64,000 bases of DNA, from assembly GCA_965227155.1 (NCBI GenBank), contig OZ245731.1:4774001-4838000 (forward strand). Direction: 5' to 3'. This document shows positions 9,122-17,933 of this stretch, one piece after another (position 1 is the stretch's first letter; the number at the start of each line of letters is the position of its first letter). This stretch comes from UBA6059 sp965227155 (GTDB lineage Bacteria; Bacteroidota; Bacteroidia; Cytophagales; Cyclobacteriaceae). The notes beneath the pieces were generated by a model that was given only the letters and a program-made list of their open reading frames with translations, ran no database searches and was not told where the DNA came from. Made by a program: the position numbers and the translations under genes.

Positions 9122-9160
9122 ATGACAATTTATGACAATTCTGATAGGGATGATGACATT
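9122..9160 (+). promoter_or_regulatory. Phased direct repeats upstream of the plug lipoprotein genes
   Basis: ATGACAATT occurs at 9122-9130 and again at 9132-9140, and ATGACATT at 9153-9160. The starts are 10 and 21 bases apart, about one and two helical turns, so all three face the same side of the DNA. They lie about 30-70 bases upstream of a TACATTCG box (9190-9197, one mismatch to TAnnTTTG). This looks like an activator site for the gene at 9229. The regulator is unknown. Confidence 0.5.
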
Positions 9161-9228
9161 TTTAATTCATTATTACAGGGGTAAAAACCTACATTCGTGT
9201 ATAATATAAAACTCAAAATAATTACCCT

Positions 9229-9660
9229 ATGAAAAACTCAACTATCATCCTAAGTGCATTTTTCGTGATGCTAAGCGTAGGTATCATTTCCTGCAGCTCT
9301 TCAAAAGTCGCCAGTTCAAATACGAGTAGATCGGAACAAAAAGTAGGTGAAGTAAATACTGATAATCTTCAAAACCTTACACTTGCAGATTATTTGAGAA
9401 GAATACCCGGTATTAATGTAACCGGATCAGGAAGCAATGTAAGTGTATCGATAAGAGGCAATACTTCGGTAGCAGGCAGCAATGATCCACTTTATGTCAT
9501 TGACAGAAATCCCGTGGGCAATAGCTATGACCAGGTTGCCTCCATGATCGATCCCAACGATATTAAAAGTGTATCTGTTCTAAAAGATGCAGCATCTACC
9601 CAACCCTATGGTTTGAGAGGTGCCAATGGTGTGATCGTTATTAAAAGCAAAAAACAGTAG
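9229..9660 (+). CDS. Stand-alone TonB-receptor plug domain lipoprotein, copy 1
   Basis: 143 residues. The signal peptide ends in I-I-S-C (Cys22), a lipobox, followed by a Ser/Asn-rich linker to about residue 45. The rest matches the plug of SusC-type TonB-dependent receptors: NLQNLTLADYLRRIPGINVT, then VSIRGNTSV, DPLYVIDRNPVG, DPNDIKSVSVLKDA and the closing YGLRGANGVIVIKSKK. No beta-barrel follows; the protein stops where the barrel would begin. A membrane-anchored free plug is expected at the outer membrane or in the periplasm. The next gene is a clear paralogue. A hairpin terminator follows, so this copy may be transcribed alone. Confidence 0.85.
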   Translation: MKNSTIILSAFFVMLSVGIISCSSSKVASSNTSRSEQKVGEVNTDNLQNLTLADYLRRIPGINVTGSGSNVSVSIRGNTSVAGSNDPLYVIDRNPVGNSYDQVASMIDPNDIKSVSVLKDAASTQPYGLRGANGVIVIKSKKQ

Positions 9661-9684
9661 TTCGATCTATATAACTGATACCAT

Positions 9685-9741
9685 AAGCCACATTTAGGAA
9701 GCTTCAGGCCTATTGCCGTTGATCCCTAAATGTGGCTTTTT
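9685..9741 (+). terminator. Long-loop intrinsic terminator after plug copy 1
   Basis: A 14-base perfect stem (AAGCCACATTTAGG at 9685-9698 with its complement at 9725-9738) encloses a 26-base loop and ends in a T run. Confidence 0.8.
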
Positions 9742-9789
9742 GTTTCATTTCATCTCATAATTCATTAGATTACTGATAATGATTAAGTT

Positions 9790-10230
9790 ATGAAGATTTT
9801 AATCTATATCTTTTGCATTTTGGGAATTGCACTTATTACCAGTTGCAATTCTAGTAGTGTGGTAACCCGTACTACGGCACCCAATAAAAGCGATGCAACA
9901 CATGTAGATACCAAAAATCTTCAAAACCTTGCCTTGGTAGATTATCTGAGAAGAATCCCAGGTGTTTTGATTTCCGGTAGTGGAAATAATATCAGGGTAA
10001 TGGTAAGGGGTATCAACTCATTTGAAGGCACAAACAGTCCACTCTTTGTAATCGACAACAATCCGGTGGGTCAAAACTACCAGCAGGCAGCATCGTTAGT
10101 AGACCCTAATGATATTGCATATGTAAGGCTTATGAAAGACCCTGTTACCACTTCAGCTTACGGTCTCAGGGCTACCAATGGTGTGATATTCATCAAAACC
10201 AAGAAGAAAAAAGATAAAGTAAATTCTTAA
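9790..10230 (+). CDS. Stand-alone TonB-receptor plug domain lipoprotein, copy 2
   Basis: 146 residues, clearly paralogous to the gene before it: NLQNLALVDYLRRIPGVLI, VRGINSFEG, SPLFVIDNNPVG, DPNDIAYVRLMKD and YGLRATNGVIFIKTKKKK correspond block by block. The signal peptide ends in I-T-S-C (lipobox). The pair probably arose by tandem duplication and has since diverged: copy 2 changes SVSVLKDA to YVRLMKDP. It is again a plug with no barrel. The next gene, an outer-membrane barrel protein, starts 32 bases downstream, so these two are likely cotranscribed. Confidence 0.84.
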   Translation: MKILIYIFCILGIALITSCNSSSVVTRTTAPNKSDATHVDTKNLQNLALVDYLRRIPGVLISGSGNNIRVMVRGINSFEGTNSPLFVIDNNPVGQNYQQAASLVDPNDIAYVRLMKDPVTTSAYGLRATNGVIFIKTKKKKDKVNS

Positions 10231-10262
10231 ATTGCTCCAACGCAAACTTAGAATTATCCACA

Positions 10263-11501
10263 TTGAGATTAATATTCACACTAGTTCTCATAATACTTAG
10301 CGGAACTATTCATGCACAGCGTTTTTCTCTAGGTTATTTAATTCAAAATAGCGATACAGTTTCCGGGCAATTCGATTTGATCATGAAAAATGGCAACATC
10401 GAAACTGTACTTGCTCAAAATGGAAATCGAATCGCAGCAAAATCATTCAGCCAGATTGTAATAGGCGGCATATTATATCAACAAATTACAGTAGATGACA
10501 ATACCAGCTCATTTTTTGTGCAGGTGCTCACCGGTAGCACAAATCAAATCCAATTAGCCAAGTCGCTCAGTAGACGCCATAAAGCATTTTACCTCATCAA
10601 CGGTGAGCAGGCAGCTGAGCTCCCGAAAATCAAACTCAACGCTGCATTTGGAAGGCATTTGCAAGCATGTAAGGTGGTTAGCAGATCATTATCCTACAGG
10701 AAATTAAGCTACAAGCAAAGTGATCTTACAGCGCTGATGCTGGAATATTATGACTGCCTCAAAGAAAAACCGGTGACCTGGCAAAAAGCAGACAGTGTAG
10801 AAGTCAATATCGCTGCCAAATATTTCATACACAATTCACTGGTTACAGCCCAGCAAGACAAAGACTATTCCGGCATTTATACGGATATCGTATCCAATGG
10901 ACTTGGCTTTGAATTGGAACTGTGGGCTAATAAAAAAGTAAGTGGCATAATTGGGTTTCAGGCCTATGAGGCTACCACTACCAATTTCAATGCTGATGTG
11001 CCCCCCTATTTTGACAGGAATTATCGTTCGGAGGTGACTTTTACCTGGGAGAATTTTGAAGTCCCATTTGCTATAAAATACAACCTCAATGTCTTTGGAT
11101 TCAGACCCTACATAGGCCTCTCTTCTTCAATTTATTTCACAAAAAACCTGACTGTATCAGAAAACTTTATCGCACCGTTTTTTCCTCAGGGCACTTTCAT
11201 TAATGCTCCACTCAATGTAGATCAGCAAATAGCTTTTGGCGGCATTGCAGGGATAAAAAAAGACATTAACCAAAACATTAGCATATCCGTCGATTTACGA
11301 TACCTGGCGCGGGTATTGGATTTTAATTTAGTCCGCTTCGATAGAAATGCACTCAACCAAACACCGATTATCTCTACATTTAAAACAGGTACATTATTTA
11401 TCTTTAGTAAACCTACCGACCTTACCGGTTTCAACTTCAGCACAACAGAAATTTCATTTAAAATCGCCTACAGGTTTTACTCCGATTTTAAAAGTTTTTA
11501 A
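10263..11501 (+). CDS. Outer-membrane beta-barrel protein, PorT/OMP_b-brl-like
   Basis: 412 residues beginning at a TTG; no ATG fits, and TTG gives a good signal peptide (MRLIFTLVLIILSGTIHAQ). Residues 20-165 are a soluble beta-rich domain of unknown family (DTVSGQFDLIMKNGN, then a Cys-containing helical part near LMLEYYDCLKE). From about 205 onward, alternating amphipathic strands end in an aromatic residue (FKIAYRFYSDFKSF), as expected for an outer-membrane barrel of roughly 10-12 strands. That is too small for a 22-strand TonB receptor barrel. Its position just behind two free plug lipoproteins suggests a functional link, which is inference only. Confidence 0.75.
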   Translation: MRLIFTLVLIILSGTIHAQRFSLGYLIQNSDTVSGQFDLIMKNGNIETVLAQNGNRIAAKSFSQIVIGGILYQQITVDDNTSSFFVQVLTGSTNQIQLAKSLSRRHKAFYLINGEQAAELPKIKLNAAFGRHLQACKVVSRSLSYRKLSYKQSDLTALMLEYYDCLKEKPVTWQKADSVEVNIAAKYFIHNSLVTAQQDKDYSGIYTDIVSNGLGFELELWANKKVSGIIGFQAYEATTTNFNADVPPYFDRNYRSEVTFTWENFEVPFAIKYNLNVFGFRPYIGLSSSIYFTKNLTVSENFIAPFFPQGTFINAPLNVDQQIAFGGIAGIKKDINQNISISVDLRYLARVLDFNLVRFDRNALNQTPIISTFKTGTLFIFSKPTDLTGFNFSTTEISFKIAYRFYSDFKSF

Positions 11502-11567
11502 GGACTATTTCCGCCTTGCTGAGTTTTCTGGTTAACAAATGGTAGATTAGCTTTTCTGGAAATCTCA

Positions 11568-13976
11568 ATGCTTAGGTCAATCACATATATACTATTCTGG
11601 ATAGTGCTGGCAACATGCAATGCATGGGCTCAGGATAGTGGCAGGAAGACAGTAATTATTGGAAACCCCGAGGCTCCTGATTTTGGAGCCGACCTACCCA
11701 TCAAAGGCAAGGTAATTAATGCCAATACGAAAGAGCCTGTCATTGGTGCTGTGATCGAAATCATAAACCTGAGAACGGGAACTACTACCGATGTAAATGG
11801 CAGATACAGCATCAGACTGCCCAGAGGAGAGCATAATGTTGCCTTCAGGTATCTGGGTATGGAACCCATAAGTGTGAACCTCAAATTATACTCTCCGGGG
11901 TTCCTGCACATGGCAATGAGTGAATCATCTATTGACCTGGAGGAAATAGTAATACGGGGAGGTGCTGAAGATAATTTTAAAGAAGTTGTTACGGGCGTAG
12001 AGCGGCTTACCTTAGCTGAAATTAAGGAACTTCCCTCCTTTCTTGGTGAGGTTGATGTAGTGAAAAGTCTGATCATGCTTCCGGGTGTAAGTACCGTTGG
12101 CGAAGGGGCCAGTGGCTTCAATGTAAGAGGTGGCAGGGTAGATCAAAATCTGGTGCTGCTCAATGGGGGTCAATTGTTCAACTCCAGCCATGTCCTTGGC
12201 TTCTTTTCTGCATTCAACCCGGATGTAACAGATGATTTCACTTTATACAAAGGCAATGTGCCGGCAAGGTATGGTGGTCGGTTATCATCGGTTCTAAATG
12301 TAAATTCCAGAACAGGAAATTTCGATGAGTTTAAATACCAGGGAGGTGTCGGGATTGCTTCCAGCAGGCTCGCTGTGGAAGGGCCTATCGCAAAAGGTAA
12401 AACCTCAATATTATTAGGCGGTCGGCTAGCCTATTCCGACTGGTTTCTGAATTTTATCAAGAATACGGATGTTCAAAACTCTGAAGCGCAGTTTTATGAT
12501 GGCAATGCTGTAATTACTCACAAATTCTCAGATACCAACTTACTATCCCTCTCCTACTACAGAAGCTTTGATAAGCTCAATTTTGCTAACGATTTTGCCT
12601 TTGACTGGTCCACTGACCTTGTTTCATTGAACTGGAAAAATATCATTAATGAAAATTTTTCATTCACTACTTCTATGCATGTAGGAGCCTACCGAAGTAC
12701 ACTTTTTGATCCTGAGGGTTTTGATGCTGCATCAGTTGCAAATGGTATGAATTATCAGCAGTTCAAGCAAAATTTTGAATACCAGCTAGGCAATAGTCAT
12801 ACTTTGTCATTTGGAGTAGAACTAAATGATTATCAGGGTAAGCCCGAAGTTAGGGAGCCATTGAATGACGCTTCTAATATTAGGCCCAAGGCAGTTTCAA
12901 AAGATAAAGGAAGAGAATTTGGTATCTATCTGGAAGATGAGTTTAAGATCAATGAAAAGCTTTCCATTCTTCCTGGGTTGAGGTTCTCCTATTTTCAGCA
13001 TTATGGACCCAAGCAGCAATTTGATTATGCCGAAGGGGTTCCAAGGACTGTTTCGTCCATCACCGATACGCTACTGCAACAGAATGGACAAACCATAAAG
13101 ACCTTTTCAGGCCTAGAACCTCGCTTTGCGGTGCGCTATCAGCTCGGAGAAATGAGTTCCGTAAAACTGTCCTACAACAGAATGCGGCAGTATATTCACC
13201 TGATCTCCAATTCTGCGGCAGCATCACCTATTGATATCTGGCAGGTTAGTAATGCTTTTTTGGATCCTCAAATTGCGGATAGTTATTCGATTGGCTTTTT
13301 TCAAAACCTTGCCAATAATGCCATAGAAACATCTCTTGAATTCTACTACAAGGACATAAAGAGTCTGGTTGAGTACAAGGATTTTGCTGAACTGCTACTG
13401 AACGAGCACCTTGAAACTGATTTGCTCAACGGCATTGGAAAAGCCTATGGCATGGAGGTTTATCTTAAAAAGACAACCGGATTCTGGACGGGTTGGCTAT
13501 CCTATGAATACAGCCGGACTTTTGTGAAAGTAGATGGGCCGACGCGATCGGAGACCATCAATGGTGGAGCCTGGTTTCCGGCAAACTATGATAAACCCCA
13601 CAACATCAATTTTGTAGCCAAAAGAAAATTATGGCGTGGCGGCTCTTTTGGGGTAAATTTCACATACAACACCGGCCGTCCATTCACAGCTTTGGAATCC
13701 AACTATGAAAATGATGGCACTACAGTGCCACAATTCAGCGATAGAAACCAATATAGGATCCCCGATTATTACAGGCTTGATATTTCCTTTACGATTGGCA
13801 ATGTCATCAACAAACTGGATGACACCCTCAACTTTTCTATTTATAATGTACTGGGTCGCCGCAATGCTTATTCGGTGTTTTACAGAAGGGAAGATCCATC
13901 GTTGATCCCAAAGGCATTTAAACTGGCTGTACTCGGCTCTGCTTTCCCCTCAATTACCTACAACTTCAAGTTTTAA
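11568..13976 (+). CDS. TonB-dependent receptor with carboxypeptidase-regulatory-like domain
   Basis: 802 residues. Signal peptide 1-21 (ATCNAWAQ). Residues 44-120 are the CarboxypepD_reg-like domain (IKGKVINANTKEPVIGAVIE, TTTDVNGRYSIRLPRGEH). The plug follows (IKELPSFLGEVDVVKSLIML, PGVSTVGEGASGFNVRGG, DFTLYKGNVPARYGGRLSSV) and then a barrel of about 560 residues ending SITYNFKF. It belongs to the FecA-like Bacteroidota group that does not need a SusD partner, and no susD is present. It should import a siderophore, metal complex or oligomer across the outer membrane using TonB energy. The substrate is unknown. Confidence 0.92.
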   Translation: MLRSITYILFWIVLATCNAWAQDSGRKTVIIGNPEAPDFGADLPIKGKVINANTKEPVIGAVIEIINLRTGTTTDVNGRYSIRLPRGEHNVAFRYLGMEPISVNLKLYSPGFLHMAMSESSIDLEEIVIRGGAEDNFKEVVTGVERLTLAEIKELPSFLGEVDVVKSLIMLPGVSTVGEGASGFNVRGGRVDQNLVLLNGGQLFNSSHVLGFFSAFNPDVTDDFTLYKGNVPARYGGRLSSVLNVNSRTGNFDEFKYQGGVGIASSRLAVEGPIAKGKTSILLGGRLAYSDWFLNFIKNTDVQNSEAQFYDGNAVITHKFSDTNLLSLSYYRSFDKLNFANDFAFDWSTDLVSLNWKNIINENFSFTTSMHVGAYRSTLFDPEGFDAASVANGMNYQQFKQNFEYQLGNSHTLSFGVELNDYQGKPEVREPLNDASNIRPKAVSKDKGREFGIYLEDEFKINEKLSILPGLRFSYFQHYGPKQQFDYAEGVPRTVSSITDTLLQQNGQTIKTFSGLEPRFAVRYQLGEMSSVKLSYNRMRQYIHLISNSAAASPIDIWQVSNAFLDPQIADSYSIGFFQNLANNAIETSLEFYYKDIKSLVEYKDFAELLLNEHLETDLLNGIGKAYGMEVYLKKTTGFWTGWLSYEYSRTFVKVDGPTRSETINGGAWFPANYDKPHNINFVAKRKLWRGGSFGVNFTYNTGRPFTALESNYENDGTTVPQFSDRNQYRIPDYYRLDISFTIGNVINKLDDTLNFSIYNVLGRRNAYSVFYRREDPSLIPKAFKLAVLGSAFPSITYNFKF

Positions 13977-14067
13977 TTAACCGGAGATCGCTATTTTTAC
14001 CGCAGGCAAGTCAGGGAAAATAGAGAGATGATTGTTACTGAAGGTCTTGCTATAGAAATTGAATTTA

Positions 14068-16776
14068 ATGAAAGCAATAAGCCATTTCCATAAAAAAATA
14101 TTGTCGCAAAAATACCTTCCCCTACTAGCGATATGTTTTTCATTAACAATTTTTCATACACACGGGCAAAAAATCGAAGAGCAGTTGGCAGCTTATCAGG
14201 CCACTCATGTAGCTGAGAAGGTTTACTTACAGCTAGATAGAAGAAGCTTTCGTGCCGGTGAAGAATTATGGTTTAAGGGATATGTGTTTGAAACGGTAAA
14301 AAACAGACTCTCCTTCATCAGTAAGGTTTTGACAGTGGGACTAATGGATAAGAATAATGAGGTAATATTTGAAACCTCCTTTGCCATAAGTGGAGGGCGG
14401 GTAAATGGTGGCCTTAATCTGCCTGATGATATTACCACAGGTAACTACTTGTTATTTGCCTATACCAATTTCATGGAAGCCAATGAGATCAAGCCTGTTT
14501 TTTACAGTCAGGTTCAAATTGAAGGGGCGGAAAGTCCAATCTTATCTACAGTTGAATTGAATAAGGAAAATTTTGAGCCTGCTGAAATGCTGGAAGCTCA
14601 ATTTACATTCACTGATAATGACAAAAATCCACTTAAAAAAGAAGAATTCATTATCAGACTTATTGAAGGAGAAGACATTATTAAAGAGTTGCGCGAAAAA
14701 TCCACTAAAGATGGAATCATTGCCTTTGCTGAAGCCATACCATCCAGCGTTCAGGATGCGGTTAAATTAACCGTGTCTACAGAAGCCCTGGGCAAGTTTT
14801 TTGAAAAAGTAGTTCCCGTTTCAGCATATGATAAACTGGTGGTTGATGTTTTTCCAGAGGGAGGTTACCTTATACCTGGTGCATTGAACAACCTTGCCTT
14901 TAAGGCAACTGATTTTTTGGGAAATCCAATTGATATTACCGGTGAGTTAATCACTGGTGATGGCATTACTATTCAGCAATTCTCATCATTTTATGGTGGT
15001 ATAGGAAAGATACCATTTATTCCTGAACCCAATCAGACATATCTTTTGCGCGTAAAGGAACCCGTGCCATCTGAGTTTCCTGTGCAGTTTGATGCAGCTC
15101 AGGTTGGACTTCAGCTTGATCAACTAGATAAGGATACGGCTATTTTCAATGTACTCGGTAGCGGCAATGGATTACTCAAGCTTGTGGGTATTCAAAATGG
15201 CGTGATGAAGGTACGTGCCATTTTAACACCCGGTGAAAATAGTTTGCGAATACCACTCAATGAGTTTAGTCGAGGCATCGTTCAGTTTACATTATTTGAA
15301 GAGGACATACCTGTAAGCGAGCGATTAGTTTTTGTCAATCAGCACCAAAAGTTGAATATCAATATCTATAACATCAATGATGAATATACTACCAAAGCAA
15401 AGGTGAGTCTGCAAATTGAAGTGACCAATGCTGAAGGTGTCCCTACCAAAGGCATATTTTCTGCGTCTGTAGCTGACGAGTATTTTATGAAAATAAATCG
15501 TCAATACCAGGAGCTTCTCCCTCCCTACCTGCTTTTGAGTACCGATTTGAAGGGCAAAATACCAACGCCTAATTATTATTTCGGAAGCCAGTCCAGTTTT
15601 ACAACTACCGCCCTTGATCTGGTAATGATGACCCATGGGTGGCGAAGGTATACCTGGGACGCTGTACTGAATGACGGTCAAGAAAAGGAGGAAGTAGCAA
15701 CCTCCAGCGAGCTTATAGCCACGGTGGTAGACAAGCGTGGCAATGCTGTGGCCAATGCCGAAGTGCAAATAGTAAACACCAGCACCTTCACTTCTGTATC
15801 TGCTTTTACTGATAATCAGGGGAATTTTGTGTTCCCTACAGCGTTGATCCCGCAAAGAGAAAACCTGTACTATAATCTTCCTAATGAAAATATGCAGGTC
15901 GTATTCAATGAGGATGACAGTTTTTTGGCTGACAATAGCACAGATGATAACCGCTGGGAGGCATTTTATATAGCACCGCAGATTACCGAGCAAAGTACCT
16001 ATGCAGGAGATGATTACGAAGTGCTCTCAGGAGTGGAAATCAGAAGCACACGAATAGAACCTACCCCGCTGGATAAAAATGAGCGGTATGAGCTAGCCAA
16101 TCAAATGTCAGTACGGTCTCATTATTTTGTAGAAAGCAGAACCATCGAAGATCTGAGCTACAGCCCCTCAGTAGCTACAAGTGCTGGTATGGGTGCCAGC
16201 GGTGGATTTATTGACATAGTAAGACAGTTTTCCAATATCTACCGATACAATGGGACTACAGGCCAAATCCTACTCAGACCACCTTCGCAACTGATGTTTC
16301 CATCCCGCTGGGGTGCGGTAATTGTACTCAATGGATCACTTATTGGCAAAGACCTTAGAGCACTCAATTACCTCAATATGAATGATATAGAGAAAGTAGA
16401 GGTAATCAAAACCAGCGCCATGGCAATTTATTACGGGTCTATAGCTGCCAATGGAGCAGTTATGGTCACTACCAAAAAAGGCATAACAGCGTCACCGGAG
16501 GCCTTAATGGCTTCCCAACCAGAAAGAGTTACGCTGAAAGTAAACAAAGAATTTTACAGCCCTAACTATGAGGATTCGTCCTCTCCGGTATCGGGACCGG
16601 ACTTTAGAAAAACCCTACACTGGGTAAATGAATTTAAGACGGATGAATATGGTAAAGCTACCCTGGAATTCTTCACCGATGCAGCACCCAAAACAGCCAC
16701 GATCATCATTCAGGGTACTGATGGCTTGGGGAATGTAGGTTTTGCAATCGATCAGTTTGCTATTACTAATCCATAG
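14068..16776 (+). CDS. MG2-type periplasmic protein with internal TonB plug domain
   Basis: 902 residues from the ATG at 14068; a TTG nine bases earlier is less likely. The signal peptide ends near HTHGQ. Residues 45-140 resemble the MG2 domain of bacterial macroglobulins (EKVYLQLDRRSFRAGEELWF, GNYLLFAYTNFM). A carboxypeptidase-regulatory-like Ig fold sits near 549-600 (ATVVDKRGNAVANAEVQIVN). A TonB-receptor plug-like domain sits near 728-805 (ALNYLNMNDIEKVEVIKTSA, YYGSIAANGAVMVTTKKG). A final beta-domain ends the protein. There is no barrel and no thioester motif. Such proteins occur in Bacteroidota beside TonB receptors and are usually annotated only by their plug. The function is unknown. 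Confidence 0.85.
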   Translation: MKAISHFHKKILSQKYLPLLAICFSLTIFHTHGQKIEEQLAAYQATHVAEKVYLQLDRRSFRAGEELWFKGYVFETVKNRLSFISKVLTVGLMDKNNEVIFETSFAISGGRVNGGLNLPDDITTGNYLLFAYTNFMEANEIKPVFYSQVQIEGAESPILSTVELNKENFEPAEMLEAQFTFTDNDKNPLKKEEFIIRLIEGEDIIKELREKSTKDGIIAFAEAIPSSVQDAVKLTVSTEALGKFFEKVVPVSAYDKLVVDVFPEGGYLIPGALNNLAFKATDFLGNPIDITGELITGDGITIQQFSSFYGGIGKIPFIPEPNQTYLLRVKEPVPSEFPVQFDAAQVGLQLDQLDKDTAIFNVLGSGNGLLKLVGIQNGVMKVRAILTPGENSLRIPLNEFSRGIVQFTLFEEDIPVSERLVFVNQHQKLNINIYNINDEYTTKAKVSLQIEVTNAEGVPTKGIFSASVADEYFMKINRQYQELLPPYLLLSTDLKGKIPTPNYYFGSQSSFTTTALDLVMMTHGWRRYTWDAVLNDGQEKEEVATSSELIATVVDKRGNAVANAEVQIVNTSTFTSVSAFTDNQGNFVFPTALIPQRENLYYNLPNENMQVVFNEDDSFLADNSTDDNRWEAFYIAPQITEQSTYAGDDYEVLSGVEIRSTRIEPTPLDKNERYELANQMSVRSHYFVESRTIEDLSYSPSVATSAGMGASGGFIDIVRQFSNIYRYNGTTGQILLRPPSQLMFPSRWGAVIVLNGSLIGKDLRALNYLNMNDIEKVEVIKTSAMAIYYGSIAANGAVMVTTKKGITASPEALMASQPERVTLKVNKEFYSPNYEDSSSPVSGPDFRKTLHWVNEFKTDEYGKATLEFFTDAAPKTATIIIQGTDGLGNVGFAIDQFAITNP

Positions 16777-17914
16777 CTTTTGATTTCTTACTACCGCGAT
16801 ACAAATCATACCGTTGGTATTTGCATTCAAGCGGCCCGTTAAATAAGGTGAGCTTCTGAGAGGTTCTTAAGCCTATGCGTTTCAATGCGTCCTTGTTGGA
16901 AGACAGCAACCATGCTTGCCAGCCCGTAAACTCACCTTTTAGCTGGTCTCCAATGCTTTGGTAAAAGCTTTCAATATCATCTTTTTCCATTCTTTCGCCA
17001 TATGGCGGATTGAAAATCAGCATACCTTCCTCTGCAGCAGGCTTCTGTTTATCCAATGGCCTTTTCTCCAGCTTTATGACATTATGCAATCGCAATAGTT
17101 TAGCGGAAGCCTTTGCTGTAGCTATTGCTCTGCCATTAATGTCTCCTCCATAAATATTGGCTTCTGGAAATAGGTCAATTTCCTCAACTGCTGCAGCAGT
17201 TACTTTTTTCCATAATGCCCTATCAAAATCCGGCCATTCCATAAAAGCAAATCTTTTTCTATGGATACCGGGGGCCATATTAGCCGCTATCATAGCAGCT
17301 TCCAAAAGAATAGTGCCTGTACCACAGCACATATCATGGAGTGGCCTATAAGGCTTCCACCCCGACAAGGCAAGCATGCCCGCTGCAAGCACTTCATTCA
17401 GCGGGGCATAATGACCTTTATTTCGATAACCTCTTTTGCTTAGAGGCTCTCCAGTGCTATCAATGCTGATATTTACCTGATTTTTACTGATATGTAAATC
17501 CAGAATGATATCCGGTCTATCTAAGGATACAGACGGCCTTTCCTCTGTTTTGGCTCGAAAATGATCTACAATACCGTCCTTCATTTTAAGGGCAATAAAT
17601 TTCGAATGCTTGAAAATCTCAGAATGTACAGTTTCTTTGATCACAAATGTCTGGTCAATAGAAAGGTATTGGGACCAGTCAAAGGCTCTTATCTTTTGGT
17701 AAAAGTCATTTTCATTATTAACCTGAAAATGAACAATTGGCACCAAAAACTTCAATGCAAGCCTGCTTTTTAGGTTAGCTGTGTAAAGAAGCGTTTTGTG
17801 CCCATCAAAAGACACTGCCCTTTTCAAAACCTGAACATTATCTGCACCCAAAAGGCTTAGCTCTTCTGCAAGTACAGATTCAAGCCCAAAAAATGTTTTA
17901 GCAATGATTTTCAA
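16766..17914 (-). CDS. THUMP-domain 23S rRNA guanine-N2 methyltransferase, RlmL-like
   Basis: 382 residues if started at the TTG at 17914, giving (M)KIIAKTFFGLESVLAEEL, the usual N-terminus of this family; a further TTG at 17953 would overlap the upstream gene. Residues 1-160 hold the ferredoxin-like and THUMP RNA-binding parts, and 165-382 the Rossmann methyltransferase with DMCCGTGTILLEAAM for S-adenosylmethionine and the NPPYGERM catalytic motif. It should methylate a guanine in 23S rRNA (m2G2445 type). It corresponds to the N-terminal half of the E. coli RlmL fusion. It converges with the MG2-plug gene with an 11-base overlap. Confidence 0.9.
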   Translation of the reverse strand: MKIIAKTFFGLESVLAEELSLLGADNVQVLKRAVSFDGHKTLLYTANLKSRLALKFLVPIVHFQVNNENDFYQKIRAFDWSQYLSIDQTFVIKETVHSEIFKHSKFIALKMKDGIVDHFRAKTEERPSVSLDRPDIILDLHISKNQVNISIDSTGEPLSKRGYRNKGHYAPLNEVLAAGMLALSGWKPYRPLHDMCCGTGTILLEAAMIAANMAPGIHRKRFAFMEWPDFDRALWKKVTAAAVEEIDLFPEANIYGGDINGRAIATAKASAKLLRLHNVIKLEKRPLDKQKPAAEEGMLIFNPPYGERMEKDDIESFYQSIGDQLKGEFTGWQAWLLSSNKDALKRIGLRTSQKLTLFNGPLECKYQRYDLYRGSKKSKAMD

Positions 17915-17933
17915 AAAATCGACGATTAAGTTC

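Noticed and set aside
9229..9660. Reading the first plug-only gene as a frameshifted fragment of a TonB receptor.
   Set aside because: It has its own lipobox signal peptide, a clean stop followed by a terminator, and an intact paralogue next door. No barrel coding sequence follows in any frame before the next gene.
15325..15993. A 222-codon open frame opposite the MG2-plug gene.
   Set aside because: It lies fully inside a well-supported gene on the other strand, has no recognisable domain and its composition follows the sense gene. Treated as a shadow.
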